Of a DNA stretch of 11,270 nucleotides, positions 1 through 8,540 are shown piece after piece; the stretch's first letter is position 1, and each line of letters opens with the position of its first letter. The translations under genes and the position numbers were made by a program. Below the pieces are notes generated by a model that had not been told where the DNA came from, searched no databases, and worked only from the letters and a program-made list of their open reading frames with translations. Source of the DNA: Hamiltosporidium magnivora (taxonomy: Eukaryota > Microsporidia > Dubosqiidae); NCBI GenBank assembly GCA_004325065.1, contig PITI01000523.1, positions 1 through 11,270 on the forward strand. The letters run 5' to 3'.

Positions 1-197
1 TCCGGGCAACTACCTCGCCTATTAATAAGGTTGAAAACACCTGGTAGATGAAAATCTGTAGGATGTAGGTATCCCAGGAGGTATTGATGGAGTGTTTGGT
101 AGCAGTTATTTATGTTAAACTTAGAACTGCGTTAATGTCATGAAAGCAAATATAACACTTGCCACTATTTTAAAAAGATGTAATATTTTTAAATAAA
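1..197 (+). repeat. Left copy of inverted dispersed repeat (mobile-element end)
   Basis: Aligned by eye, this segment matches the reverse complement of 9895-10092 over about 198 positions with roughly 26 differences (about 87% identity). The inner 70 bases differ at only about three positions. The match stops abruptly at position 197, just after TTTTAAATAAA, and the other copy stops at the same point, so this is a real element terminus. The left side is cut by the window edge. The segment is GC-richer than the surrounding spacer and has no open reading frame. The AATAAA-type end suggests the 3' end of a retroelement, but a terminal repeat of another mobile element is possible. Confidence 0.85.
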
Positions 198-1090
198 TTA
201 TCAAATTATTGAATAACTTTTTCTATATATTTAATCTTTATATTTAATAAATTGTATCAATAAATCAACTTCATTCAAAGAATCTGCTATCTTCTTTAAG
301 AATCAATACAAAGCATTTTTTACACTAATTTTATATACTTTAGTTGAAATGAATAATCTTTAAATTAAATATATAAAGAACAACAAATACTAGTCACATA
401 TATTTAATAATAGCAGTTATGTCTATGGCAAAACTTAAACGTAATTTGTATTTAGAATTACAAAATTGTTTACAATTAAAATTTAACATGTTAAAAATCT
501 AAAGATATTTATGATTTATGTAAATTACCGCATCTAGATTAAAACGGTTGAGAAATCCGAAGTAAACATTCGAAATCGATTCAAAATTATAATCTTTCAA
601 ACTTCAGAAAATATTAAACCTAAAAAAATCTGTAAATATTCTTTATAAGTTAGGATGACAATATCTTGTTAAATTCAAAAGTTATATTCTTTATAAGTTA
701 AAATGACAATATCTTGTTAAATTCAACAGTTATATTCTTTATAAGTTAGAATGACAATATCTTGTTAAATTCAATAGTTAAAAAAGAGATGTAATTCAGA
801 AGAATGTTAAAATAAAAAATTTACATAAATTTAGAAGTTAAATTATTTAATTCTATTTATAGCATTACGTAAAGAATCTCTTGTACATTTGTTTTACCAT
901 GAATTTCGATATTTACAGAAATTTATTTTTAAAGCTCCTATTTATTTTTTGTTTGGAGCCTTTTTTTAATTCTATATTCTCGATCTTTAAACATGATTTT
1001 AGTTTGAAGTTCAAATTTAAAATTTTTTATTAAATTAAATACACATTCTGATGAGTGAAGAAATAACAATTTTATTAAAATTTTTCTTTT
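198..1090. other. AT-rich spacer without a recognised gene
   Basis: Both strands are closed by frequent stops. The only clear structure is the 48 bp tandem repeat at 637-780. A short hydrophobic reading frame of 23 codons starts at 899 but has no CCC/GGG motif and no recognisable similarity. An open stretch on the minus strand ends at 938 and begins inside VMA5 with a TTG codon, so it is not credible. Confidence 0.6.
637..780. repeat. Tandem repeat, three units of 48 bp
   Basis: Three consecutive units occupy 637-684, 685-732 and 733-780. Each begins TATTCTTTATAAGTTA and ends in GTTA. They differ at only a few positions (for example GGATG, AAATG and GAATG in the middle, and AAAAG, AACAG and AATAG near the end). 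There are no length differences between units. The array is non-coding, lying about 330 bp upstream of VMA5. Its near-identity points to recent duplication or homogenisation. Confidence 0.95.
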
Positions 1091-1097
1091 ACACCAT

Positions 1098-1100
1098 CCC
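1098..1100 (+). promoter_or_regulatory. CCC motif upstream of VMA5
   Basis: A CCC triplet lies six bases before the ATG at 1107 in otherwise AT-rich sequence. CCC/GGG motifs just upstream of the start codon are a known feature of microsporidian genes and are thought to mark the start-proximal promoter and transcription start. The spacing supports the chosen start and implies a very short leader. Confidence 0.65.
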
Positions 1101-1106
1101 ATAGTA

Positions 1107-2204
1107 ATGTATCTTTTTATTGGTTTACCGTATGATTTTGATGAAGAATGCAATTCTGAATCCTTATTAAGAGAAATACGACATTTAACAAAATCAGAAA
1201 CCGAAATAATTTCTTTACCTAGATTTCGATTTTCATCTTTAGAATTTATGATGAAACATGTTGAAGATTTAGATAAATTGGAAATTCAAACTACAGAAAC
1301 ATTTTTTATAATTTTAAAAAATGTTAAAAACAAATTACAACCGGAAAAGAAAGAATTCGGTGAAATTTATATAAACGATAGCACCATTGATTTTTATATT
1401 AAGAAATTCAAATGGTCTTCTGATCGATACGATGATGAAAGTCTTTTAAAGGAAATTTTAGAAAGCTTACATGATTCTTATAAGACTTTAAAAAATAGTT
1501 ATTTGCAAAAAACACAAAATTATGAAAAAATAGTTAAAGAATACGAAAAAATGAACAGAGAAACCAAAGGAAATCTTAAAGAAATGAATATTTCAGGATT
1601 GATAAATTATGAAGAGCCAGAAACACAGTTTATAAAGAAATTTTATGTTGTAGTAAATAAATCAGATGAAAAGGAATTTCTTTCTTTACTTAGAAATATA
1701 GAATTCATACACTTTGATAGTATTTCCGTTATTGTTTCAGACAATGACTATATTTTATTTTCTTTCGTCGGAATAAAAAGTAAAGAAAATGAGATTAAAA
1801 AGAAAATTCAAGAAAAAGGATATTTTTTGAAAAATCATGATTTAAAAAAGGGGGAATATGAGAAGAGACAGGAAATAAATAATAAAATTTCAAAGGATTA
1901 TGAAATTACATCAAATAATTACAAAATATCCTTAAATTCATTATTTGTAGAAATATTTATTTTAATGATTCATATAAAATATTTAAAAGTTTATATGGAA
2001 TGTGTTTTGAGATATGGAATACCGTGTAATTATGTGTATTTTGTTTGTTGGAATAAATTCGATGATTATTTATTCAACAAATGGAAAAAGGTAATAAAAA
2101 ATTGGAGGTTTTCTAAAAGAATATCAATTAGTTCATCTTTTGAAGAAAGTGATAACGAATTAGAATGTGCATTTTCAAAAATAGAATGTAAATTCGATGA
2201 ATAA
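1107..2204 (+). CDS. VMA5: V-type H+-ATPase subunit C (V1 sector)
   Basis: The 365-residue product is the C subunit of the V1 sector. In other eukaryotes this subunit bridges the peripheral stalks to the membrane sector and controls reversible assembly of the proton pump of vacuole-like membranes. The protein is colinear with human ATP6V1C1 and yeast Vma5 (about 380-390 residues). The N-terminal MYLFIGLP corresponds to the EFWLISAP region. The FYIKKFKW segment near 96-103 matches the family TYITRFQW. A charged helical stretch at 111-160 is the coiled-coil arm. The block HIKYLKVYMECVLRYGIP (289-306) is the family signature, and the end (SKIECKFDE) matches the conserved YKIDCNLLEFK tail. The ATG follows a CCC motif and aligns with the family N-terminus. 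The stop is doubled (TAA TAA), and an AATAAA lies at 2207-2212. Sequence divergence is high, but the full length is preserved and no intron is needed. Confidence 0.9.
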   Translation: MYLFIGLPYDFDEECNSESLLREIRHLTKSETEIISLPRFRFSSLEFMMKHVEDLDKLEIQTTETFFIILKNVKNKLQPEKKEFGEIYINDSTIDFYIKKFKWSSDRYDDESLLKEILESLHDSYKTLKNSYLQKTQNYEKIVKEYEKMNRETKGNLKEMNISGLINYEEPETQFIKKFYVVVNKSDEKEFLSLLRNIEFIHFDSISVIVSDNDYILFSFVGIKSKENEIKKKIQEKGYFLKNHDLKKGEYEKRQEINNKISKDYEITSNNYKISLNSLFVEIFILMIHIKYLKVYMECVLRYGIPCNYVYFVCWNKFDDYLFNKWKKVIKNWRFSKRISISSSFEESDNELECAFSKIECKFDE

Positions 2205-2206
2205 TA

Positions 2207-2212
2207 AATAAA
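2207..2212 (+). terminator. AATAAA polyadenylation-type signal after VMA5
   Basis: AATAAA begins three bases after the VMA5 stop codon. Very short 3' UTRs with the signal at or near the stop are usual in microsporidia. In sequence this AT-rich the hexamer can also occur by chance. Confidence 0.4.
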
Positions 2213-3017
2213 ATTATTTAAGAATTGGTATATTATTTGTAATTATTTTTAAAAAATTTTAAAAATATTTTTTCTATTATATTCGATCTAAATTACTTTA
2301 TTATTTTTCTGGTTAAACTTTAAATGATTTTAGATATTTGGTAACAGATTATTACGAATATTTTTTTTTAGAAACCCTACAAATATTTATCGATTCTTTA
2401 CAAGTTTTTTGGTAATAGTGTTACTTTTAAAATTATATTAATTACAATGAAGTAATTTACGACAAGATGTATTAAAAAAATTTCATCTAAATTATTTAAA
2501 TCTTTTACATATTTTTAATGATTTTTTTTATTTTTATTTCAATATCTTTTTTAATATATCAAATACTTTTACTTCTTAGATTTTGAGCTATGATTTATGT
2601 TCTTATTCTTTAACTTTGGATTCTTCGATTGGAATAGTCTGATATTACTCCTTAAATAATTTTAAACATTTATAATAGATAAATTTTACTCTGCTTGAGT
2701 TTTGGTTTATCAAAGAGTGACACTTCGTAAATTATTTTTTTTCATTGTATATTTGCTACAAAATTTTCGATTTCTATGATTTTACATTTGAAATATTTTT
2801 TTTAAAGTAAAAGACATCGATAATTACTTACAAATTTTAATAAAGGATTTTAAGGTAACCATTGAGAACTCGTCGTTAATTTATAAATAATGTCTTATTA
2901 AGATTCGTAAACTTTAAAGAAAATAAAATATTACAATTGAACTTTTTTAAAGAACGAAGAAGGTATATTGTATCTTTTTTGGAAAATATATGAAATTATT
3001 TTTATTAAAGGAATTTC
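2213..3017. other. AT-rich spacer, no gene recognised
   Basis: The stretch contains many stops in all frames and long T runs. On the minus strand a few short peptide-like stretches can be read around 2560-2760, but they are interrupted and show no family resemblance or start motif. Nothing in it can be named. Confidence 0.55.
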
Positions 3018-3245
3018 ATCCCCACCATTCGGGGAGCAGAATTGGCTTGACGTATTTCCTGCTTGTTGTAAGAAGCGACTAAAAGGAACTACTCCTCCGA
3101 GTTGGGCGTAGGGCTAACAACCCAACCTAAAAAACCAAATTGTTATAAAACCCAAAAAAATAAACGAACCCACTTGAAAGATACCCGTGAGCGGCACTAC
3201 TGGGGATCTCGAGGCCTGTGCCGAACTGTAGTGCTGAAGATGAAT
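3018..3245 (+). mobile_element. GC-rich structured island, probable retroelement/SINE remnant
   Basis: From 3021 to 3240 I count 104 G/C in 220 bases (about 47%), against roughly 20% on both sides. The block has strong local inverted repeats: CCCC/GGGG at 3020-3023 and 3031-3034, GTTGGG/CCCAAC at 3101-3106 and 3121-3126, and two overlapping stems at 3192-3234. The segment around GTAAGAAGCGACTAAAAGG (3068-3086), followed by GGGCTAACAACCC, reminds me of 5' regions of non-LTR retrotransposons in animal genomes. That is recollection, not a search result. There is no reading frame of useful length. It could instead be a structured non-coding RNA gene. It ends about 60 bp from the 3' end of the helicase gene. 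Confidence 0.55.
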
Positions 3246-3302
3246 GAATAATGTAAAAAATTAAAAATGAGTATTTAATTCATTATTCTTATAAAATATA
3301 CT

Positions 3303-5732
3303 CTAAAATTTATGTCGATTGTAAACGATTTTTGGTTTTTTTAAATAATTTTGATCTTCTTTACGATTATTAAACAAAGGTTTTATTTCATTAGATATAC
3401 AATAAAAATTGTTTGATGATTTGAACAAAATATCGGGTGTGATTTTTAAACAATTTATCATATATTGTTTCTTAGAAGTTATAATATCCAAATATATAAT
3501 TAAATCAGGGGTTTCGGAATATAGAACACTCGAAGGGTGTATAAAATATTCGTTTTTATCATCTAGTGTAGTATAACTGAAATTAGATCGTTTACAAACG
3601 TTTCTAAAAAACCCACAAGAAATCGAATAAATGATTAATTCATCTTTTCCATAACATCTTTTAAGCTTATCTGTCTTCTCGTAATCAAAATTATGATTTT
3701 TGTGAAATTTTAAAAATTGATTTTTGATCTGATCAATCATCTTTTGAACATTTTTAAGGCTAAAATAATTAAGAAAATTGGTTTTACAAAATTCTCGAGA
3801 AAAATCAGTCATGGCCCATTTTTTGTAAATTTTAAGGTAAGAAAAATGGTCGCCTTTTTCATCAGAGAAATTTTCTTTTACTTTTAAAAATATTGCAAAA
3901 TTTTTATCGTTTTTTCTTATTTCTTCATATATATTTTGAACATTTAACATACAACAAATAATTAGAACTTCTTCAAAAACACCTAATAATTCACCAATAA
4001 TCAAAATCTTACTATATTTTATATTTAAAGGTATTTCTGCCATTTTATTTCCTGTATCTGTTAATTTTATCTGAGGTTCACCTTTTTTGTACAAATCTGT
4101 ACTATCCTGATTCAATTCTTCAATACCATTCAACCAATATAATTCTTCTAATGCTTTAAATATTTTCTCATTTATTGGTTTATCAATCATTTCAAATTCA
4201 AAAATATTTCGAATACCTAACCATAATAATGAAATTATTACTTCTGAAAAATCACATCTAAGTGATTCCGGTATCGGCTCATCAAGAAATTCATTATATT
4301 CATTTTCGGTATATAATCTATAAACAAATCCTTCTTTACATCTACCAACTCTACCAGAACGTTGAATAGCCTGAGCTTTTGATATTTTTACAGTTTCTAA
4401 AATATCACATTTATAATATTTTTTTTGTTTAACAAACCCGCAATCAATAACATAAGTCAAATCCGGAATCGTAATTGATGTTTCAGCAATATTTGTACTC
4501 AGAATTATTTTTCTTCTATCGTATTTTTCAAACACATTTTGTTGATACTCTTTAGAAATTCCACTATAAAGTTTGAATATTATTGGTTGGGAATCTTTCT
4601 CCATAGCTATATTATTTAATTCTGTATTTAGATATACAAAGACATCATCTATTTCGTTTTTACCAGTTAAAAATGCTAAAATATCACCATCCTTGGTATT
4701 CTTATGTATTTCAATGATAGTTTTAGCGGTTTCATTTATATGATTTTCACATGAATATTTTAAGAAATTTGTTTGAATTGGGAATCTTTGTGCAAAAATT
4801 TGAATTATTGGACAGTCATTGAAAAATCTAGAAAATTTATAACTATTTAAAGTTGCGCTCATAATTATTAATTTTATTTTCGAAGATTGATTGTTTCTAA
4901 AATAACTGATTAATAAATCTATATTTAAAGATCTCTCGTGTGTTTCATCGAGAATTATTATATCATTTTCCAAAAATCTTTTATTTTTTATTTCTCTCAA
5001 TAGAATACCCTCGGTAACAAATTTTATTCTTGTTTTTCTTGATGTAACATTTTTAAATCTTATTTTATAACCAACGAGTTCACCTAAATGTGTTCTCAAT
5101 TGTTGAGATACTGATTTGGCGACTGATATTGCTGCTATTCTTCTCGGTTGTGTACATACGATCTTATTATAATATGGCAATAGAAATTGAGGTAATTGTG
5201 TGGTTTTTCCACACCCGGTTGATCCTTCTATTATTACAACCGAATTTCGTTTGATTGCATTTATTATTTCATATTTCTTTTCAAAAATTGGCAAATCGTT
5301 TTCTTTAGATGTTATTTCTTTTGTTTCGTTAGAAAATAATTGATTCTCAAATTTATTTATCGTAAATTCATCCGAAAAATCTTCATTTTTTCCGTTCAAT
5401 TTTCGATAATTTAAATCCAAGTGCAAATATCTTTCTTTGATTTTTCTAATAAATAGTGGCAAATTATTATTTATTTTAATACTTGAGATATTGATAATGT
5501 TTCTATCATCAGTTAAAGATTTAATATTGTTTTTGTTGTTTATTATCTCACAATAGAAATTTTTAAGTTTAATAATCAATTCCATTTCTAATTTACTTTC
5601 AATTTCTGATAAATTATTATTTTCTAAAAGGTGTAAAATATATTCGGTTAAAGTTTTATCATCTACATTTAAATGTTCACGAATGAATTCACTTAACTTT
5701 ATCAATCGATATATTTTTTCAAATTCATCCAT
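3303..5732 (-). CDS. PRP22: DEAH-box RNA helicase, Prp22/DHX8-like splicing factor
   Basis: The 809-residue product is a DEAH/RHA helicase. Prp22 acts in the spliceosome, proofreading the second step and releasing mature mRNA. Visible motifs (numbered from the ATG at 5732) are: I, GSTGCGKTTQ 170-179; Ia, TQPRRIAA 194-201; II, DETH 262-265 in place of DEAH; III, SAT 292-294; IV, DILAFLTG 349-356; V, STNIAETSITIPDL 412-425; VI, QRSGRVGRC 457-465. A winged-helix/ratchet region follows. The OB-fold has SCGFFRN (704-710) and HPSSVLY (732-738). The first 60 residues (EHLNVDDKTLTEYILHLLE and flanks) match the DHX8 N-terminal helical domain (HLGINDKDLAEFVISLAE), which favours Prp22 over Prp2, Prp16 or Prp43. 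The linker at 60-145 is too short for, and does not resemble, the S1 domain. A TTG codon three bases upstream could extend the frame, but the ATG fits the CCCC motif spacing. DEAH helicase is near certain; Prp22 orthology is likely. Confidence 0.88.
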   Translation of the reverse strand: MDEFEKIYRLIKLSEFIREHLNVDDKTLTEYILHLLENNNLSEIESKLEMELIIKLKNFYCEIINNKNNIKSLTDDRNIINISSIKINNNLPLFIRKIKERYLHLDLNYRKLNGKNEDFSDEFTINKFENQLFSNETKEITSKENDLPIFEKKYEIINAIKRNSVVIIEGSTGCGKTTQLPQFLLPYYNKIVCTQPRRIAAISVAKSVSQQLRTHLGELVGYKIRFKNVTSRKTRIKFVTEGILLREIKNKRFLENDIIILDETHERSLNIDLLISYFRNNQSSKIKLIIMSATLNSYKFSRFFNDCPIIQIFAQRFPIQTNFLKYSCENHINETAKTIIEIHKNTKDGDILAFLTGKNEIDDVFVYLNTELNNIAMEKDSQPIIFKLYSGISKEYQQNVFEKYDRRKIILSTNIAETSITIPDLTYVIDCGFVKQKKYYKCDILETVKISKAQAIQRSGRVGRCKEGFVYRLYTENEYNEFLDEPIPESLRCDFSEVIISLLWLGIRNIFEFEMIDKPINEKIFKALEELYWLNGIEELNQDSTDLYKKGEPQIKLTDTGNKMAEIPLNIKYSKILIIGELLGVFEEVLIICCMLNVQNIYEEIRKNDKNFAIFLKVKENFSDEKGDHFSYLKIYKKWAMTDFSREFCKTNFLNYFSLKNVQKMIDQIKNQFLKFHKNHNFDYEKTDKLKRCYGKDELIIYSISCGFFRNVCKRSNFSYTTLDDKNEYFIHPSSVLYSETPDLIIYLDIITSKKQYMINCLKITPDILFKSSNNFYCISNEIKPLFNNRKEDQNYLKKPKIVYNRHKF

Positions 5733-5739
5733 CAATAAA

Positions 5740-5743
5740 GGGG
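5740..5743 (-). promoter_or_regulatory. CCCC motif upstream of the Prp22-like gene
   Basis: On the minus strand CCCC is separated by seven bases (TTTATTG) from the ATG at 5732. The spacing is close to that at VMA5 and supports the ATG as start rather than the TTG at 5735. Confidence 0.6.
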
Positions 5744-7302
5744 TATTTAATATAATATTTCAATATATGTGAAAACAGTTACAGTTTGATTATGTTTCGA
5801 AGAATTCAAGATATATTGAAGCAATTAGAAAATTTAAAACATATAATAAATCAATTAAACGTCTTCTTTGTTTACAAATCAAATCAATAATAAATTTAAA
5901 TACTTTTATTTTCTGATTTAATTTATTTTGTATCATTTATAGAAATATCTATATGGAATATTCCTGGTATGGTTTTCTATTTATCTATTATGAAGATAAT
6001 TGTTTCTTAAAAAAAGGAATTAAATTTTATTTAAGACTCTTGGTAGGTATATTTTAAGCTGTGAAACTCTCAAATTACTTATAAAGAAATATAGAAAATT
6101 AATTTTAAACAAAATATTTGTAAAATGTCGAATATTAAAATATGTAGTACACTTTAAAAAATCCTGGTAATAACCAAAACAGATTTCCGAGAAGAAGTAA
6201 CATTTAGATGATGGCAAGTTTACTTCTGTATATACTACATAAAATCAAGAAGGATGTGATTTTAGCTTTGTATAAATCTCTCAATTTAATATAGAAAACA
6301 AATATGTGGAAAATCGATGAAGCAGAATTCCAGAAATTTAAACTTAGTCTAATTTGTTTTATATCAAGCAAATGTCAATATTGTAATAAAACATAATATT
6401 AATTTCGAATCAAGAGACTTGAGAAACAATAACAAATTTACAAAGAATTTTAATGGTTTAAATCGAAGATTATATTTTTTATTGGTAAATAGATAATTCC
6501 TCAATATTTTATAAACACAAACAACGTTATTCGGTTACACAAAAATATTTGAAAAAATATTAAGATATTGAAATTTAGATTAAGAAAATAATATTAATAT
6601 TTTTCAAAATAAATATTTAAACTATTACAACCAAGTATTTGACCTAAATATAAAGAATCAGAAAGCTGTTAATCTCTTCAAAAGATTCGATACAATATCT
6701 TTAATTCTAAAAATCAGTTATTATAACTTCTTAGGAAATTAACAGTCATATTTAATAAATAAAATTTTATCTCGTGTCTGTTAACTTCTAACATTAAAGA
6801 TTTAGTATTTCAAAATATATTTTTAAAAACCCGTAAGTTCTATCTAACTAGAAGCAAAATCTATCAGTAATATCGAAGAAGACAGTAAAATCTTTATTTT
6901 TTTCAGTCCGAATTCCGAGATTCAATTCAAGAAAATACATAAAGCACTTTGGAAGGATATATCGAAACTATATAATAAACTCCTCTAATAGAAGTACAAT
7001 TTATTTCTGCACAAACTTATCTAAATTAAGAATGTTATGAAGGATCGAAAATTTAAAAAAATAACACATTATGGTAATAATATTGCTCTTTTTAGGATTT
7101 AACTGAATAATAAATAAAAATAAAATATAAATCAATTCGAATAAAAAAAAACGACCAAGATATATACAGACTTTTAAATTACACTGTCTAATAGTATTTT
7201 GATACTTTTTTTATTTATATATGAATTGAAAAATTTAATATTTTTTTTATTTTAAACCGTTTTTAAAAATAAACTATAATTTACAAAATTTTATCGAAAT
7301 TT
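5744..7302. other. 1.5 kb spacer between helicase and GPN1 genes
   Basis: No intact gene is seen. A 65-codon open stretch on the minus strand at 6020-6217 starts with TTG, has no CCC/GGG motif and resembles nothing; open runs of that size are expected by chance in a window this long. One plus-strand frame shows mild stop depletion and is listed separately as a possible decayed gene. No GC-rich island or tandem repeat was noticed. Confidence 0.55.
5792..7102 (+). pseudogene. Possible heavily decayed coding relic, identity unknown
   Basis: Reading a single plus-strand frame from an ATG at 5792 to the TAA at 7100-7102 gives 437 codons with 27 stops by my count. Roughly 40 would be expected for random sequence of this composition. 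Between the stops are gene-like runs of about 32-52 codons, for example one starting MFRRIQDILKQLENLKHII, one containing FDTISLILKISYYNF near the middle, and one containing FKKIHKALWKDISKLYNK near the end. No family is recognised and no CCC/GGG motif precedes the ATG. The stop deficit is modest and the frame was chosen after looking, so this may be chance. Confidence 0.25.
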
Positions 7303-7308
7303 TTTATT
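7303..7308 (-). terminator. AATAAA overlapping the GPN1 stop codon
   Basis: On the minus strand the end reads GAATAAAAAATTTC, so AATAAA overlaps the TAA stop. This fits the compressed 3' ends of microsporidian genes, but the hexamer is common in such AT-rich DNA. Confidence 0.4.
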
Positions 7309-8095
7309 CAAAAACTACCCGGAAAAAATCTTCTTTTCCCGTTCCATCTAAACTCGATACACAAGCACATTTTACATTTTTATAAAACTCTTCGAAATAG
7401 AGACACATAGATGAAAGTATTGGTGTATTCATTTCATCTTCAGGTAAAGATTCTCTAAACTTTTCATAATCTCGTATCCATTCTATAATATTTTCTGTGT
7501 CTTCAGATAAATCTATTTTGTTAAATACACATATCGTTTCCAAATCAAATCTACATTTCAATGAGACTGCATACAACATGTTTGACATAAAAATATCATG
7601 TTTATGAGACAGAGGAGCGTCTATGATATATAACAGCTTTATATCATATAAAGGTTTGAATTCACCATTATCGGTAGAACCAATATTTTTTAATAGCGAA
7701 ACCAAAGCCATTCCTGGCGATGACCATGTAAATGCTTCGATTTGTCCGGGTGTATCAATTATGATGAATTTTTCTGTAAATTTATCCATAATTTTATGAA
7801 ATTCTAGTAAATAAAGATTTAATGATGTAAGAATTCCACCATTCGGTCCCAATTCGTGTTTTTGCATTACTGATGTATAATTTATCGTATCTCTAATATC
7901 TGTAGTATATGTATTTTCAGAAAGTGTTGCCGGATCAAGATTTATTGTGTGAACCAAATCATCTTTATCTTCTTCTGTATCCAGATCTTCTTTTCTATAT
8001 TTCTCATGTATCCATTCTAATAGAGTCGAACAAAATGTCGATTTTCCACTACCCGCCATACCTACAATAATAAAAATAGTATTTCTATATTCCAT
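7304..8095 (-). CDS. GPN1: GPN-loop GTPase 1 (Npa3/XAB1 type)
   Basis: The 263-residue product is a GPN-loop GTPase. In yeast and human, GPN1 (Npa3) acts with GPN3 in the cytoplasm to assemble RNA polymerase II and promote its nuclear import. Motifs are complete: Walker A GMAGSGKST 12-20; NLDPA 52-56; the diagnostic GPN at 83-85 inside LGPNGGILTSLNL; G3 DTPGQIEAFTW 114-124; the subfamily block FMSNMLYA 169-176; G4 NKID 192-195; and a G5-like CVSSLDGTGK 245-254. The TSLNL and FMSNMLYA segments match GPN1 better than GPN2 or GPN3. Human and yeast proteins are about 375-385 residues. The non-catalytic C-terminal tail is absent here, ending just after the GTPase core. An acidic insert (DTEEDKDD, 39-46) lies before the NLDPA motif. 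The ATG at 8095 lies directly after a CCC motif. An out-of-frame ATG at 8105 lies upstream of that motif and is unlikely to be in the mRNA. Confidence 0.93.
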   Translation of the reverse strand: MEYRNTIFIIVGMAGSGKSTFCSTLLEWIHEKYRKEDLDTEEDKDDLVHTINLDPATLSENTYTTDIRDTINYTSVMQKHELGPNGGILTSLNLYLLEFHKIMDKFTEKFIIIDTPGQIEAFTWSSPGMALVSLLKNIGSTDNGEFKPLYDIKLLYIIDAPLSHKHDIFMSNMLYAVSLKCRFDLETICVFNKIDLSEDTENIIEWIRDYEKFRESLPEDEMNTPILSSMCLYFEEFYKNVKCACVSSLDGTGKEDFFRVVFE

Positions 8096-8096
8096 A

Positions 8097-8099
8097 GGG
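8097..8099 (-). promoter_or_regulatory. CCC motif adjacent to the GPN1 start
   Basis: On the minus strand the sequence reads GAAGCCCTATGG, with one base between CCC and the ATG at 8095. If transcription starts near the motif, the mRNA is almost leaderless. Confidence 0.6.
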
Positions 8100-8105
8100 C
8101 TTCAT

Positions 8106-8540
8106 TTTTTATTTTCATATTTGAAATACATTATTGAACAGATTTAAATAACGGATGCTATTAATTTTAGATTTTTTTTAGAAATTCGTGCAATTTCTAT
8201 TAAAATTAAAAATATTTATAAAATGATTATAAAATCATCCTATATTTACGAAAACTTAATTAAACAATAATTTACGATATTCTTCCCAATTTAAAAGGTA
8301 AAAAAGATATTTAAATAATAACAAAGATTTTTGAATTTTTATTGAAGTTTACAATTTATTCTTTGAAATCAATAATAAGTTAAAATATCGTAAAAAAAAT
8401 AGAATTCGATAGCTTAGAGGATTAAATAAAAGTTGTTTATTCAAATTAAAGATTTATAAAAATTATTTATTCTCATTTTATTGCTAAAAAAACATGGTTA
8501 GAATATATTTTTTTGACCAAATAATTATAGAAATATAATT
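8106..8540. other. AT-rich spacer between GPN1 and the exosome gene
   Basis: About 435 bases with stops in all frames, no clear repeat, no GC island and no start codon with a CCC/GGG motif. It must contain whatever upstream control GPN1 has, but I see no further recognisable site. Confidence 0.55.

Noticed and set aside
931..962. GCTCC/GGAGC stem followed by a T run, like a bacterial-type terminator
   Set aside because: Only five base pairs with a long loop, and rho-independent termination is not expected in a eukaryotic nuclear genome.
899..970. Hydrophobic 23-codon reading frame starting at 899
   Set aside because: Too short, no CCC/GGG motif upstream, and no recognisable similarity.
938..1153. 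Open stretch of 71 codons on the minus strand
   Set aside because: It begins with TTG rather than ATG, overlaps the start of the convincing VMA5 gene on the other strand, has no CCC/GGG motif in position, and resembles no family.
3018..3245. GC island as a tRNA or rRNA gene
   Set aside because: No cloverleaf with T-loop and anticodon arm and no conserved rRNA core sequence could be recognised.
5733..5735. TTG as the start of the helicase gene
   Set aside because: A nuclear eukaryotic gene would use the ATG immediately after it at 5732, which also sits at the usual distance from the CCCC motif.
6020..6217. Open stretch of 65 codons on the minus strand
   Set aside because: It begins with TTG, lacks the start-proximal motif, and is within the length expected by chance in 11 kb of this composition.
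6304..6396. 30-codon frame containing CQYCNKT, zinc-finger-like
   Set aside because: A single CxxC in a very short frame with no partner cysteines or start motif; most likely chance.
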